A DNA stretch of 64,000 nucleotides, taken from NCBI RefSeq assembly GCF_015319165.1, contig NZ_JADIVZ010000003.1, forward strand, positions 124,001 through 188,000, read 5' to 3'. This document shows, one piece after another, positions 8,724 to 17,829 of this stretch. How positions within the stretch are numbered: position 1 is the stretch's first letter; the number at the start of each line of letters is the position of its first letter. A program made the translations under genes and the position numbers. The notes beneath the pieces are model-generated. The model had not been told where the DNA came from. It searched no databases and worked only from the letters and a program-made list of their open reading frames with translations. The stretch is from Nocardioides acrostichi. Its GTDB lineage: Bacteria; Actinomycetota; Actinomycetes; Propionibacteriales; Nocardioidaceae.

Positions 8724-9732
8724 CGGTGGCGATCGTCGCAGCGGGGTCGTCGGAGGCAGGGCTCACCGAGAGGTGCGTGACACCCGCCTCGCGGAACGCC
8801 TCGATGCGCTCCTTGACGTAGCCCTCGGGCCCGACCAGGTTGCCTGCCTCGAGCCAGGCCTGGGGGACCAACGCCTCGGCCTCCTTCTTCTTGCCGTCGA
8901 GGTAGAGATCCTGGATCTGCTTGGCCTCCTTCTCGAAGCCGTACTGGCAGGCGAGATCGTTGTAGAAGTTCTTGCCGCGCGCGCCCATGCCGCCCACGTA
9001 GAGGGCGTACATCGGGCGCATGAAGTCGAGCATGCCCTGCACGTCGTCGCCGATGGCGAGCATGCCACCGGCGCTGACCTGGAGCGGGCCGAGGGCGGCG
9101 TCGCGCTTGGCGCGGCCCTGGTCGAGGGCCGCGCCCCAGACCTCGGTTGCCTTCTCGGGCAAGAACAGGAACGGAAGCCAGCCGTCGGCGATCTCGGCGG
9201 TCATGGCGACGTTGGCGTCGCCGAGCGCCGCGACCCACAGCGGCAGGTCGGCTCGCTCGGGCTGGTTGAGCAGCTTCAGCGGCTTGCCCAGGCCCAGGCC
9301 CTGGTCGGCCGGCAGCGGCAGGGTGAAGATGCCGTCGCTGGTGATCCGCTCGCCGCGCAGGCCCTGGCGCAGGATCGAGATGATCTCGCGGGTGCGGCCC
9401 AGCGGCTTGGAGTAGGGCATGCCGTGGAAGCCCTCGATGACCTGGGGGCCGGAGGCACCCAGGCCCATCACGGCACGGCCACCGGAGACGTTGTCGAGTC
9501 CCGCGGCGGTCTGCAGCAGGGCGCCGGGAGTGCGGGAGTAGACGTTGAGGATGCCGGCGCCGATCTCGACCGTCTCTGTCTTGGCGGCCAGGTAACCCAT
9601 GAGCGTGGGCGCATCGAAGCCGTACGGTTCGGCGACCCAGATGAGATCGAGCCCGGCCTTCTCGAGGCTGGCGACCTCGTCGGCGCTCTGGCGGGGGTTA
9701 CCGGCGTAGACCAGCGGCATCGACAGCTTCAC
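8704..9732 (-). CDS. LLM class F420-dependent oxidoreductase (F420 MSMEG-type)
   Basis: A 342-aa luciferase-like oxidoreductase. The N-terminus VKLSMPLVYAGNPRQSADEV, VEIGAGILNVYSRTPGALLQ, GGRAVMGLGASGPQVIEGFHG and LWVAALGDANVAMTAEIADGW are typical of actinobacterial F420-linked enzymes of this superfamily. GTG 9732 is the natural start, since the open frame continues far upstream only as an artefact of the convergent coding strand of the next gene. It lies 41 bp downstream of the acyltransferase gene on the same strand, so the two may be co-transcribed. The substrate is unknown. Confidence 0.88.
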   Translation of the reverse strand: MKLSMPLVYAGNPRQSADEVASLEKAGLDLIWVAEPYGFDAPTLMGYLAAKTETVEIGAGILNVYSRTPGALLQTAAGLDNVSGGRAVMGLGASGPQVIEGFHGMPYSKPLGRTREIISILRQGLRGERITSDGIFTLPLPADQGLGLGKPLKLLNQPERADLPLWVAALGDANVAMTAEIADGWLPFLFLPEKATEVWGAALDQGRAKRDAALGPLQVSAGGMLAIGDDVQGMLDFMRPMYALYVGGMGARGKNFYNDLACQYGFEKEAKQIQDLYLDGKKKEAEALVPQAWLEAGNLVGPEGYVKERIEAFREAGVTHLSVSPASDDPAATIATVKEWLS

Positions 9733-9773
9733 GTGACTCCTCAGGGCTCGGGGCGGGACGTCGGGGCGTCGGC

Positions 9774-11870
9774 TCAGGGCTTGTCGTCGAGTTGCAACGC
9801 GTGGCCCAAGGCTCCCGCCAGTCGGGCAGCGTACTCGGTCGTGATGTGATCGGTGTCGCGGTAGGAGAGCACGTCGCCGATGACCACCGGGCACTCGTCC
9901 TGCCAGCACAGCCAGGGCGTGGGGTCGACCACCTCGGCGCCGTTGAGCAGAGCCGACTTGACCACGATGTCGCCCAGGATCGTCGAGCGCTCGACGGGGG
10001 TGAACATGCAGTTGAGCAGGCTCGGCTGACTGCCGGTGAGGCACTCGCCCGGATCCTGGTGCGACTTCGGTACGTCCTTGATGACCACGACGCGGTCGGA
10101 GTGGGCGCCGAGATCGGCGAAGGTGCGGTCGTAGCCCTGCTCCAGCACCGGGGCGATGTCGTTGATGCTGGTCAGGCGCTTGCCGTCCTGCCACACCCCG
10201 TTCACCGGCGGGGACGACGCGATCACGGTCAGGTCGGGGTGCAGGGCCGCGACCTGGTCGGAGACCCACTGGTGGAACTCGTCGCAGGCGCTGAACACCA
10301 CCGGCTCGTTGACCGGCGAGACCGTGACGTCGCCGGCGGGACACTGCGGCTTGACGAGGTAGAACGCCCGCCAACCGGCGTCGGCGGTGATCTGGTCCAT
10401 CGCGGGGATCCACGCACGTGCGTGGGAGTCGCCGATGAGCACCAGGGTGTGGTCGCCGTTCGGGTCGCCACGCACGCACAGGCTGCGGACGTCGTTCTCG
10501 TAGTCGCAGGCCCCGACATCGGCGATGGAGTTGCGCAGGTCGAGCAGATTGGGGTTGAGGTTGCTCGGGATGCCGACCTTCTGACGAGCCGCCTCGACCG
10601 ACTCCTTGACCAGGGCGACGGTGTCGTCGCCCTTGGCCGCCTTGCCCTTGACGGTGATCGCGGGGTTGTCACCGAACTCCCCGCCCCGGGCGTTGGTGTA
10701 GACCTGTCCGCCGCTGAGCACGAGGCCGACGACGACCAGGCTCGCGGGGTAGAGCACCAGGGTGCGGGGCGTGGGCAGCCGGAGGGCGAGGCCCCCGCTG
10801 CGGAAGGGCTCCTCGACGAAGCGGAAGGTCAGGCCGGCGAGGTTGAACACGATCAGCAGCAGCACGATGCGCCCGGCCGGAGTGAGGTCGTGCCCCAGGT
10901 GGTGCTCGGCGAGGATGAGAGCCGGCCAGTGCCAGAGGTAGAGGGAGTAGGACCAGTCGCCCACCGTGCGAGCGGGCTTGCTGGTGAGGACGGCGCGGAC
11001 CGGCGGCAGCAGCCCGTCGGGGCGGGCGCCGGCCATCAGCAGGGCCGCGGTCGCGAGCACGGGCAGGGCCGCGGCGTAGCCGGGGAACACGGTCTGGGCG
11101 TCGTAGGCCACGCACGCCACGGCGACGCCGACGACGCCGCCGACGCTGAGCAGCCATCCGACGATGCGCGGCATCCGGTGGGCGACCTGCGGCACGAGCA
11201 GTGCCGTGATCGCGCCGACGCCGAGCTCCCACGCCCGGGCCAGGGTCGAGAAGTAGGCCTCGGCCGGAGCGTCCTGGGAACTGATCATCGACCACGTGAA
11301 CGAGGCGATCGTGAGCACTACGAGCATGCCCATGATGCCCCGTCGCGGCAGCCGCTGCTGGCGACCCAGCCCGGAGACGCGTCGCGCGACCGCGACGCAG
11401 GCCACGAGGAGCAGCGGCCAGACGACGTAGAACTGCTCCTCGACGGCGAGGGACCAGTAGTGCTGGAGGGCCGACGGCCCGGTGTCGGTGGCGAAGTAGT
11501 AGACGCCTTGCTGCGCGAAGTGCACGTTGGCCAGGAAGAGAGAGGACCACACGGCGTCGCCGAGCAGTTCGCGGGCCGTGAGCAGCGGCAACGTGACCAG
11601 GCCGGCGATGACCGTGACCACGGTGACGACCGTGGCGGCCGGCAGGATGCGGCGGGCCCGCCGGGACCAGAACCCGGTCAGGGAGACGTGGCCGCCGGTG
11701 CGCAACTCGCCGAAGAGCAGCCCGGAGATCAAGAAGCCGGAGATGACGAAGAAGATGTCGACGCCGACGAACCCGCCGGAGAGGCCCGGGACACCGAAGT
11801 GCGCGGCGATGACCGTGAGGACTGCGACGGCGCGAAGCCCCTGGACATCACCGCGGAACCTACCCGGCAC
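9774..11870 (-). CDS. Membrane acyltransferase with C-terminal SGNH domain (OafA/YrhL type)
   Basis: About 698 aa. The N-terminal half is an acyltransferase-3 domain: RGDVQGLRAVAVLTVIAAHF with the conserved His, SGGFVGVDIFFVISGFLISG, and about ten membrane helices. The C-terminal periplasmic half starts near residue 430 and has an SGNH hydrolase-like GDSHARAW motif. Such proteins O-acetylate surface polysaccharides, peptidoglycan or lipids. GTG 11870 is chosen because the family starts just before RGDxxGLRAxAV; the frame stays open 48 codons upstream. It is divergent from npdG. The acceptor is unknown. Confidence 0.9.
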   Translation of the reverse strand: MPGRFRGDVQGLRAVAVLTVIAAHFGVPGLSGGFVGVDIFFVISGFLISGLLFGELRTGGHVSLTGFWSRRARRILPAATVVTVVTVIAGLVTLPLLTARELLGDAVWSSLFLANVHFAQQGVYYFATDTGPSALQHYWSLAVEEQFYVVWPLLLVACVAVARRVSGLGRQQRLPRRGIMGMLVVLTIASFTWSMISSQDAPAEAYFSTLARAWELGVGAITALLVPQVAHRMPRIVGWLLSVGGVVGVAVACVAYDAQTVFPGYAAALPVLATAALLMAGARPDGLLPPVRAVLTSKPARTVGDWSYSLYLWHWPALILAEHHLGHDLTPAGRIVLLLIVFNLAGLTFRFVEEPFRSGGLALRLPTPRTLVLYPASLVVVGLVLSGGQVYTNARGGEFGDNPAITVKGKAAKGDDTVALVKESVEAARQKVGIPSNLNPNLLDLRNSIADVGACDYENDVRSLCVRGDPNGDHTLVLIGDSHARAWIPAMDQITADAGWRAFYLVKPQCPAGDVTVSPVNEPVVFSACDEFHQWVSDQVAALHPDLTVIASSPPVNGVWQDGKRLTSINDIAPVLEQGYDRTFADLGAHSDRVVVIKDVPKSHQDPGECLTGSQPSLLNCMFTPVERSTILGDIVVKSALLNGAEVVDPTPWLCWQDECPVVIGDVLSYRDTDHITTEYAARLAGALGHALQLDDKP

Positions 11871-12012
11871 CCCCGATTCCCCACATCTCGGTCGCACTTG
11901 TCGTATAGCCCTCCCACGATACCAAAGCGTGACCTCCCCGGCCCATGATCGCCGCGGGGTGCGACGATGCCCGGAACCACCAGAGACGTCCCCGACGAGG
12001 AGATCGCACCCC

Positions 12013-12723
12013 ATGAGCAGCCCCAGCGCCCCCGAGGCCCACGACGGACCCGTCGACCAGCGCTACACGGTGGCGGTGATCGGCGGCACCGGGCCGCAGG
12101 GCAAGGGTCTGGGCTACCGGTTCGCGAAGGCCGGTCACACGGTGGTGCTCGGCTCGCGCTCGGCGGAGAGGGCCGGCCCGGTCGCAGCCGAGGTCACCGA
12201 GCGGCTGGCCGGTGTGCGAGGTGCGGGCGAGGTGTCGGGCGCGGCCAATGCCGACGCCTGCGCCGCGGCTGACGTCGTCCTGCTCGCCGTGCCCTACGAC
12301 GGTCACGCCGAGCTGGTCGAGGCGCTGCCGCTGGCCGGCAAGACCGTGATCAGCTGCGTGAACCCGCTGGCCTTCGACAAGCGTGGTGCGCACGGCCGGG
12401 TCATCGACGGCGGTGAGGGATCGGCGGCCGAGGAGGCGCAGCGGCTCCAGCCCGAGGCGACCGTGGTCGGCGCGTTCCACAACGTCTCCGCGGTGCTCCT
12501 GTGGGGCGAGGACGACGTTCTCGACGAGGACGTGCTGGTCGTCGGCGACCTCGCCGACGCGAAGGCGGTGGCGATGGACCTCGCGGCCGCACTGACCGGA
12601 CGCCGCGGCATCGACGGCGGCAAGCTGCGCCTGGCGCGCCAGCTCGAGCCCTTCACCGCAGTGCTGATCTCCATCAACCGCAAGTACAAGACCCACGCGG
12701 GTCTGCGCATCACCGGCGTCTGA
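12013..12723 (+). CDS. npdG: NADPH-dependent F420 reductase
   Basis: A 236-aa Rossmann-fold protein that moves hydride between NADP(H) and F420. VAVIGGTGPQGKGLGYRFAKAGHTVVLGSRS, near residue 20, combines the glycine-rich nucleotide site with the Ser/Arg residues that read the 2'-phosphate of NADPH. The C-terminus also follows the family. ATG 12013 has GAGGAG about 10 nt upstream. It would supply reduced F420 to the LLM oxidoreductases nearby. A 22-bp repeat array begins immediately after its stop codon. Confidence 0.9.
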   Translation: MSSPSAPEAHDGPVDQRYTVAVIGGTGPQGKGLGYRFAKAGHTVVLGSRSAERAGPVAAEVTERLAGVRGAGEVSGAANADACAAADVVLLAVPYDGHAELVEALPLAGKTVISCVNPLAFDKRGAHGRVIDGGEGSAAEEAQRLQPEATVVGAFHNVSAVLLWGEDDVLDEDVLVVGDLADAKAVAMDLAAALTGRRGIDGGKLRLARQLEPFTAVLISINRKYKTHAGLRITGV

Positions 12724-12724
12724 C

Positions 12725-12827
12725 CCCGCGAGGGGTCGCGAATCGTCCCGCGAGGGGTCGCGAATCGTCCCGCGAGGGGTCGCGAATCGTCCCGCGAGGG
12801 GTCGCGAATCGCTGCTCGAGGGGACTC
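12725..12827 (+). repeat. 22-bp tandem repeat array, family 1, after npdG
   Basis: Four units start at 12725, 12747, 12769 and 12791 (exact 22-bp period), followed by a degenerate fifth. The core is CGCGAGGGGTCGCGAAT, in which CGCGA and TCGCG can pair around a GGGG loop. It begins 1 bp after the npdG stop and reads in the gene's direction. Related arrays follow three other genes (32363, 33513, 54112). Confidence 0.9.
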
Positions 12828-12898
12828 CTCGTGCGTTGCTCACCTCACGTTCACCTCGGATATGCCGCGTGGTCCACAGCCCGGCAGAACGTGGGGGC

Positions 12899-13972
12899 AT
12901 GCAGTCCTCGATGGTGGTGACGCCGGCGGTGGTCGGTCACCGGGGTGCCAGCGCCCACCGCCCCGAGCACACGCTCGAGGCCTACGCCCTGGCGATCGCA
13001 CTCGGCGCCGACGACATCGAGCTCGATCTGGTGATGAGCGCGGACGGTGTGCTCGTCGTGCGCCACGAGACGGAGCTGTCGCGCACCACGGACGTCGCGG
13101 AGCGACCCGACCTCGCGCACCTGCGCAGCAGCCGGCTTGTCGAGGGGCGCCGGGTCGAGGGCTGGTTCGCCGACGACCTGACCTGGGAGCAGCTCAGCAC
13201 GCTGCGGACGCGGGAGCGCTGGCCCGCGTTGCGGCCCGGTTCGGCACGGCACGACGGGCTGGGCGGCGTGGCCAGCCTCGACGAGGTGCTCGGCCTCGTC
13301 GCCGCCGAGTCGCTGCACCGGGGCCGTGCGATCGGGGTGATGATCGAACTCAAGGACTGCGCGTGGTTCGCTGCGCGCGGCCTCCCGGTCGACGAGGCGC
13401 TCGCCGCCGACCTGGCCCGGCACGACCTCGACCACCCGCGTTCGCGGGTGAGCGTGATGTCTTTCGAGCCGACCATCCTCCAACGGCTCGCCCCGATGCT
13501 GCGGGTGCCGCTCGTGCAGCTCATCGACCACCTCGACGACCGGCCCGCCGACCTCGCGGCGCAGGGCCTGGCCACGACGTTCCGTGACCTCGCGGCGCCG
13601 TCCGGGCTGGCGGGTGTCGAGCGCTACGCCGACGGCATCGGCGCCCGGCACTCGCTGGTCGCCCGCGACGTGCTCACCTCGGCCGGTCCCCGGGTGCTGC
13701 CCAGCAGGCTGGTCGTCGATGCACACCGAGAGTGGCTCAGCGTGCACGTGTGGACCGTGCGGCCGGAGAACCAGTTCCTGCCGCGGGTCTTCCGTCGCGA
13801 CGCCGACCGCGACGGCCACGGCGACGTCACGGGGTACGCCACCTGGCTGCTCGAGGCCGGCGTCGACGGGCTCATCACCGATGTGCCCGAGGCGTGTCTG
13901 CTGGCTCGGGACGGTCAGCCGGTCGGGCTCGATGCCTCGGCGAGCGGCACGAGCACCCACGCCGCCAGGTAG
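12899..13972 (+). CDS. Glycerophosphodiester phosphodiesterase family protein
   Basis: About 357 aa. The GDPD TIM barrel is shown by GHRGASAHRPEHTLEAYALA with its catalytic His, then IELDLVMSADGVLVVRHE carrying the metal-binding Glu/Asp and second His, and LITDVPE near the end. These enzymes release glycerol 3-phosphate from glycerophosphodiesters. No signal peptide is evident. ATG 12899 is preferred over an upstream ATG at 12836. The 3' end overlaps the convergent PspC gene by 58 bp. Confidence 0.9.
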   Translation: MQSSMVVTPAVVGHRGASAHRPEHTLEAYALAIALGADDIELDLVMSADGVLVVRHETELSRTTDVAERPDLAHLRSSRLVEGRRVEGWFADDLTWEQLSTLRTRERWPALRPGSARHDGLGGVASLDEVLGLVAAESLHRGRAIGVMIELKDCAWFAARGLPVDEALAADLARHDLDHPRSRVSVMSFEPTILQRLAPMLRVPLVQLIDHLDDRPADLAAQGLATTFRDLAAPSGLAGVERYADGIGARHSLVARDVLTSAGPRVLPSRLVVDAHREWLSVHVWTVRPENQFLPRVFRRDADRDGHGDVTGYATWLLEAGVDGLITDVPEACLLARDGQPVGLDASASGTSTHAAR

Positions 13973-14154
13973 GCGATCACCAACGACCCGGCGCCCAGCA
14001 CCGTGGCGACGACGGTGAGGATGCGCACGAGCGACGGGTCGAGACCCAGGTACTGGGCGGCGCCCGAGCACACCCCGCCGAGCATCTTGTCGTGCGGGTC
14101 GCGGGTGAGTCGCTTGGGCTGCTGGTAGGCACAGGGCTGGGGTGCTTCAGTCAT
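13915..14154 (-). CDS. Small PspC domain protein
   Basis: A 79-aa protein that is almost entirely one PspC domain: KRLTRDPHDKMLGGVCSGAAQYLGLDPSLVRILTVV followed by a membrane helix. PspC proteins act in envelope or phage-shock stress sensing. ATG 14154 overlaps the end of the upstream gene by 8 bp, so translation is coupled. Its 3' end overlaps the GDPD gene on the opposite strand. It is the last gene of a three-gene PspC/LiaF unit. Confidence 0.88.
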   Translation of the reverse strand: MTEAPQPCAYQQPKRLTRDPHDKMLGGVCSGAAQYLGLDPSLVRILTVVATVLGAGSLVIAYLAAWVLVPLAEASSPTG

Positions 14155-14431
14155 CGTCGTTCTCCTTCGAGAGAGGGGGGAGGTCGGAGGTAGGCGTGGC
14201 TGGCGCTTTGCGGCGGCGTGGCCGGACGGCAGTCGCCAGCAGGCCCGCGCCACCCGCGAACAGCCACGGGATCGGCAGCAGCCAGCGCAGGTCGTGGCCG
14301 ACCACGGAGTCGGTCTCGAACAACGCCCAGATCACCACGAAGCCCGCGAACACCAGGCCCATCACGAGATGGGCGACGCTGATCGGGTGGCGCCCGGAGG
14401 GCGCGGTGGGCGAAGCGCTGTCGGTGCTCAT
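14147..14431 (-). CDS. Small two-helix membrane protein in the PspC cluster
   Basis: A 94-aa protein with two membrane helices (ISVAHLVMGLVFAGFVVIWAL and WLLPIPWLFAGGAGLLATAV) and charged ends. I recognise no domain. Its start overlaps the end of the LiaF-like gene by 4 bp (ATGA) and its own end overlaps the small PspC gene, so all three are probably translated as one unit and may act together in the membrane. Confidence 0.75.
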   Translation of the reverse strand: MSTDSASPTAPSGRHPISVAHLVMGLVFAGFVVIWALFETDSVVGHDLRWLLPIPWLFAGGAGLLATAVRPRRRKAPATPTSDLPPLSKENDDD

Positions 14432-15711
14432 GGCTGGGTCACCTGGATCTCTCCTATGTTCGTGTCCGCGACGATGCGGACGAAGGGCGTACCGGGGTCG
14501 GGCGGGGTGCGCATGCTCAGGTGAGACCCGATGCCGCCCGCCTCCGCGCCGAAGAGGTCGAGGTGGCCGGGACCGGAGATGTCACCGGTGGCGCGGGCCG
14601 AAAGGCCCTTCGGGAGCCGTACCTCGATGGTGCCGGCGGGTATGTGGATGCGCACGACCCGGCCGTCGAGCGCATCGACATCGTCGATCGCGCTGAGATC
14701 GAGGACGACGGCGCCGGAGGCGAGGTCGTAGTCGGACTGCACCTCGGCGGCGGTCAGCGGCGTGATCACCTGCTCGTCCGGGTCGATGTGGTCGGCGGCG
14801 GTGGCGATACCGAGCACGGGCAGGGTCAGCAGCCCGAGGAGCACCAGTCCGCCGGGGCGCCCGTAGACCGAGCCGACGAGCAGCATCAGGGCGACGACTC
14901 CCAGCGCCAGGGCCGGATAGGCCGAGGCGGGGACGCCGGTACCGGCCACCGCGACCGTGCCGAGCACGCCCTCGGCGAGCGCGACGAGGGCAAGGGTGAA
15001 CCAGAACAGGATGGGTCCGGGTCGCCGGGGTCGCGGGGGCGGGGGAGGAGGCAGCGGTCGATCGTCCGGTTGTTGCAGGGTGAGCGTGCGGGCGTCCTCG
15101 CGGGCCTGCTGGGCGTACGCCGCGGCGTACTCGCGCGGCTCGGGGAGGCGGTCGTTCGGGTCAGGTCTCCACGCCGTGGGCGGTCGCTGGCCGCGCTCGC
15201 GGCGGCGTCCGACCAGCACGATCACGACGACCGCCACCAGCACCAGCGGCCACGGCAACCAGTCTCCGCCCACCGAGCCGCCGACGACATCGGAGAGGAG
15301 CACCAGCGCGCACACGGCGCCGATGATCGTCAGGGCCAGCGACCGGTTCCGCTCCTCGACGTCGACCACAGCGGGCCGGCCGTCGTCGAGCGGCATCAGC
15401 AGCCAGAGGGCCACGTAGGCGAGCAGGCCGGCGCCGCCGAAGAGGACGAGCACGGCGAACCCGACGCGCACGATGACCGGGTCGACGTCGAGGTGTCGCG
15501 CCACGCCGCCGGCGACGCCGGCCAGCTTGCGATCACCCGTCGAGCGGGCCAGACGGGAGAGGTCACGCAGCTCGTCTCGGGTGACCCGGGGGCCGCCGTC
15601 GGTGTAACCCGTGGCGCTGTGGGTCGAACTCTGGTCCGACGTCTGGTCCGACGTCTGGGTGGCGCTCTGGGGCCCGGTGGCCTCGTCGCCGCCGGGAGGT
15701 GTGCTCGTCAT
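14428..15711 (-). CDS. PspC domain protein with LiaF-like C-terminus
   Basis: About 427 aa. A Thr/Ser/Gln-rich N-terminus precedes a PspC domain (about residues 55-115; DRKLAGVAGGVARHLDVDPVIVRVGF), then several membrane helices and a Pro/Arg-rich loop. The last 110 residues (DYDLASGAVVLDLSAIDD... VVRIHIPAGTIEVRLPKG) resemble the LiaF/YvqF cell-wall-antibiotic response domain, probably on the outer face. I chose ATG 15711; the frame opens 12 codons earlier. It is divergent from the PspC histidine kinase at 15837, so it is probably that system's sensor partner or target. Confidence 0.85.
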   Translation of the reverse strand: MTSTPPGGDEATGPQSATQTSDQTSDQSSTHSATGYTDGGPRVTRDELRDLSRLARSTGDRKLAGVAGGVARHLDVDPVIVRVGFAVLVLFGGAGLLAYVALWLLMPLDDGRPAVVDVEERNRSLALTIIGAVCALVLLSDVVGGSVGGDWLPWPLVLVAVVVIVLVGRRRERGQRPPTAWRPDPNDRLPEPREYAAAYAQQAREDARTLTLQQPDDRPLPPPPPPRPRRPGPILFWFTLALVALAEGVLGTVAVAGTGVPASAYPALALGVVALMLLVGSVYGRPGGLVLLGLLTLPVLGIATAADHIDPDEQVITPLTAAEVQSDYDLASGAVVLDLSAIDDVDALDGRVVRIHIPAGTIEVRLPKGLSARATGDISGPGHLDLFGAEAGGIGSHLSMRTPPDPGTPFVRIVADTNIGEIQVTQP

Positions 15712-15836
15712 GGCACCAGCCTGGCGTTCCGGGACGAGGGCCACCATCGGGGAGAGCCCTGGTTTCCGGTCCAGGGTCGGGCTCGGGGTCCGGCTCGGGG
15801 TCGACCCCGGTGCCGGTCCCCCGCGCGCGTGTGACG

Positions 15837-17144
15837 ATGGGCGACGTCATGAGCGCCGTCCAGCCCCCCTCGCGCATCGCCGGCTCCGCCCGGGAGCCGC
15901 GCCGCGCCTACCGCGACACCGACGGGCAGGTGATCGGCGGCGTCTGTGCGGGCCTCGCCCGGCACCTGGCGCTGCCGGTGCTGTGGGTGCGCGTCGCCTT
16001 CGTCGTGACGGCCGTCGTCAGCGGCCTCGGACTCGCCATGTACGCCGGCCTCTGGTTCCTGCTGCCCTCCGACACCCGGCTCGGGCTGGACGCCGAGGCG
16101 CCCGGCCTGGCGAGCGCCCGGCGTGGTGGGCGGCGTGCGGGGCCGGTGCGCAGGCTGGCCGACAGCGGTCCGGTCATCGCGCTCGCCGCCCTGGCCGTCG
16201 GGTTGCTGTTCGTGATCGACGGCGTCTTCGCCCGGGGCGCCGTGCTGTGGCCGCTCCTGGCGGCGCTCGTGGGGGTCGGTCTGCTCTGGCGGCAGGCCGA
16301 CGAGGCCCAGCGGGAACGGTGGGTCGACGCGACCGGCCGGATGGACCCCGTGCGCGTGGTGTTCGGGTCCGGTGGTTGGGCCGCCTACGGGCGGGTAGCC
16401 GCCGGGGCCGTGCTGGTGAGCGGGGCCTTCTTGCTGTTCGCGCTGCGCGGCGGAAACATCGGGCAGGCCCGTGATCTCACGCTGGCGGCCCTGGTGGGCG
16501 TGGCCGGCATCGCGGTCGTGATCGGGCCCTGGGTTCTGCGGCTGGCCACCGACCTCACCGAGGAGCGTGAGGAGCGGGTGCGGAGCCAGGAGCGTGCCGA
16601 CGTGGCCGCCCACGTGCACGACTCGGTGCTGCAGACGCTGGCGTTGATCCAGAAGACCTCGCACGATCCGGCGGCGGTGGCGCGGCTGGCACGGGCGCAG
16701 GAGCGCGACCTGCGCACCTGGCTGTTCGAGGCTCCCGCGCAGGCAGACGCGTGGTGGGCACGGTCGCTGCGTGACGCGGCAGCCGAGGTCGAGGACGCCT
16801 ACGGCTCGGCCGTCGATGTCGTCACGGTCGGTGACGCTTCGCTGGACGACGTCTTGCGTGCGGTGCTGGGCGCCGCCCGGGAGGCGATGACCAACGCGGC
16901 CAAGCACGCGGGGGTTCCCCGGGTCGACGTGTACGCCGAGGTGGCCGACGGCCGGCTCGAGTGCTTCGTGCGCGACCGCGGCGCCGGGTTCCTGCTCGAC
17001 CAGATGCCAGGGGATCGTCACGGCGTACGACACAGTGTGATCGGGCGCATGGAGCGGTGCGGCGGTCGCGCGGAGGTGCGCTCGACGCCGGGGGAGGGCA
17101 CCGAGGTGCGGTTGGCGATCGATCTGCCGAAGGAGGAGTCATGA
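15837..17144 (+). CDS. PspC-fused sensor histidine kinase (HisKA_3 type)
   Basis: About 435 aa. An N-terminal PspC domain (ARQ-less form YRDTDGQVIGGVCAGLARHL, about residues 25-85) is joined to several membrane helices, then a NarL-type dimerisation domain with the phospho-acceptor His in AAHVHDSVLQTLALIQKTS and an HATPase domain (REAMTNAAKHAGV, DRGAGF). ATG 15837 is used; ATG 15849 is an alternative. The end overlaps the response regulator by 4 bp. The domain order is that of a LiaS-like envelope stress sensor with PspC as the sensing part; the signal is not known. Confidence 0.9.
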   Translation: MGDVMSAVQPPSRIAGSAREPRRAYRDTDGQVIGGVCAGLARHLALPVLWVRVAFVVTAVVSGLGLAMYAGLWFLLPSDTRLGLDAEAPGLASARRGGRRAGPVRRLADSGPVIALAALAVGLLFVIDGVFARGAVLWPLLAALVGVGLLWRQADEAQRERWVDATGRMDPVRVVFGSGGWAAYGRVAAGAVLVSGAFLLFALRGGNIGQARDLTLAALVGVAGIAVVIGPWVLRLATDLTEEREERVRSQERADVAAHVHDSVLQTLALIQKTSHDPAAVARLARAQERDLRTWLFEAPAQADAWWARSLRDAAAEVEDAYGSAVDVVTVGDASLDDVLRAVLGAAREAMTNAAKHAGVPRVDVYAEVADGRLECFVRDRGAGFLLDQMPGDRHGVRHSVIGRMERCGGRAEVRSTPGEGTEVRLAIDLPKEES

Positions 17145-17806
17145 GTGGCGCCGTACGGGTGGTCGTCGTCGACGACCATGCGATGTTCCGGGCCGGTGTG
17201 CGCGCCGAGCTCGCCGCCTATGGATCGGCCGGGCCGATGATCGTCGAGGTCGTGGCCGAGGCGGCCGACGTCGAGGAGGCCGTGTGCGCGGTCGCGGAGC
17301 ACGGGCCCGACGTCGTCCTGCTCGACGTGCACCTGCCCGGGGGAGGCGGGGTCGAGGTCATGCGACGGGCCGCCCGCGAGGGCACCCGCTACCTCGCGCT
17401 CAGCGTCAGCGACGCCGCCGAGGACGTCATCGGCACCATCCGCGGCGGTGCCCGCGGTTACGTCACCAAGACCATCACCGGCGCCGAACTCGTCGACGCC
17501 ATCGGTCGGGTGGCCGACGGTGACGCCGTGTTCTCCCCGCGTCTGGCCGGGTTCGTGCTCGACGCGTTCGCCGGGGTGGGCCAGGCAGCGCCGTCGGGGA
17601 TCGACGAGGATCTCGACCTGCTCACCGAGCGTGAACGAGAGGTCATGCGGCTGATCGCCCGCGGCTACGCCTACAAGGAGGTCGCCAGGGAGCTGTTCAT
17701 CTCCATCAAGACCGTCGAGACCCACATGAGCTCGGTGCTGCGCAAGCTCCAGCTCTCCTCGCGCCACGAGCTCACCCGCTGGGCCTCCGACCGCCGTCTG
17801 CTCTGA
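17141..17806 (+). CDS. LuxR-family response regulator, partner of the PspC kinase
   Basis: A 221-aa NarL/LuxR regulator. The receiver has VVVVDDHAMFRAGV and the phospho-acceptor Asp in DVVLLDVHLPGGGG, with the Lys in VTKTITGAEL. The C-terminal LuxR helix-turn-helix (LTEREREVMRLIARGYAYKEVARELFISIKTVETH) binds DNA. The start ATG overlaps the kinase stop (ATGA). It probably controls the divergent PspC/LiaF genes and its own operon, by analogy with LiaR. Confidence 0.93.
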   Translation: MSGAVRVVVVDDHAMFRAGVRAELAAYGSAGPMIVEVVAEAADVEEAVCAVAEHGPDVVLLDVHLPGGGGVEVMRRAAREGTRYLALSVSDAAEDVIGTIRGGARGYVTKTITGAELVDAIGRVADGDAVFSPRLAGFVLDAFAGVGQAAPSGIDEDLDLLTEREREVMRLIARGYAYKEVARELFISIKTVETHMSSVLRKLQLSSRHELTRWASDRRLL

Positions 17807-17816
17807 AGGCGTGCCC

Positions 17817-17822
17817 TAGGGT
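17817..17822 (+). promoter_or_regulatory. -10 box of a leaderless promoter for the 17830 gene
   Basis: TAGGGT, 7 nt before GTG 17830. Confidence 0.65.
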
Positions 17823-17829
17823 TCGGAGT

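Noticed and set aside
9774..12014. Acyltransferase start at 12014
   Set aside because: It would overlap the start of npdG, and its first 48 residues do not resemble the family; GTG 11870 fits the conserved N-terminus.
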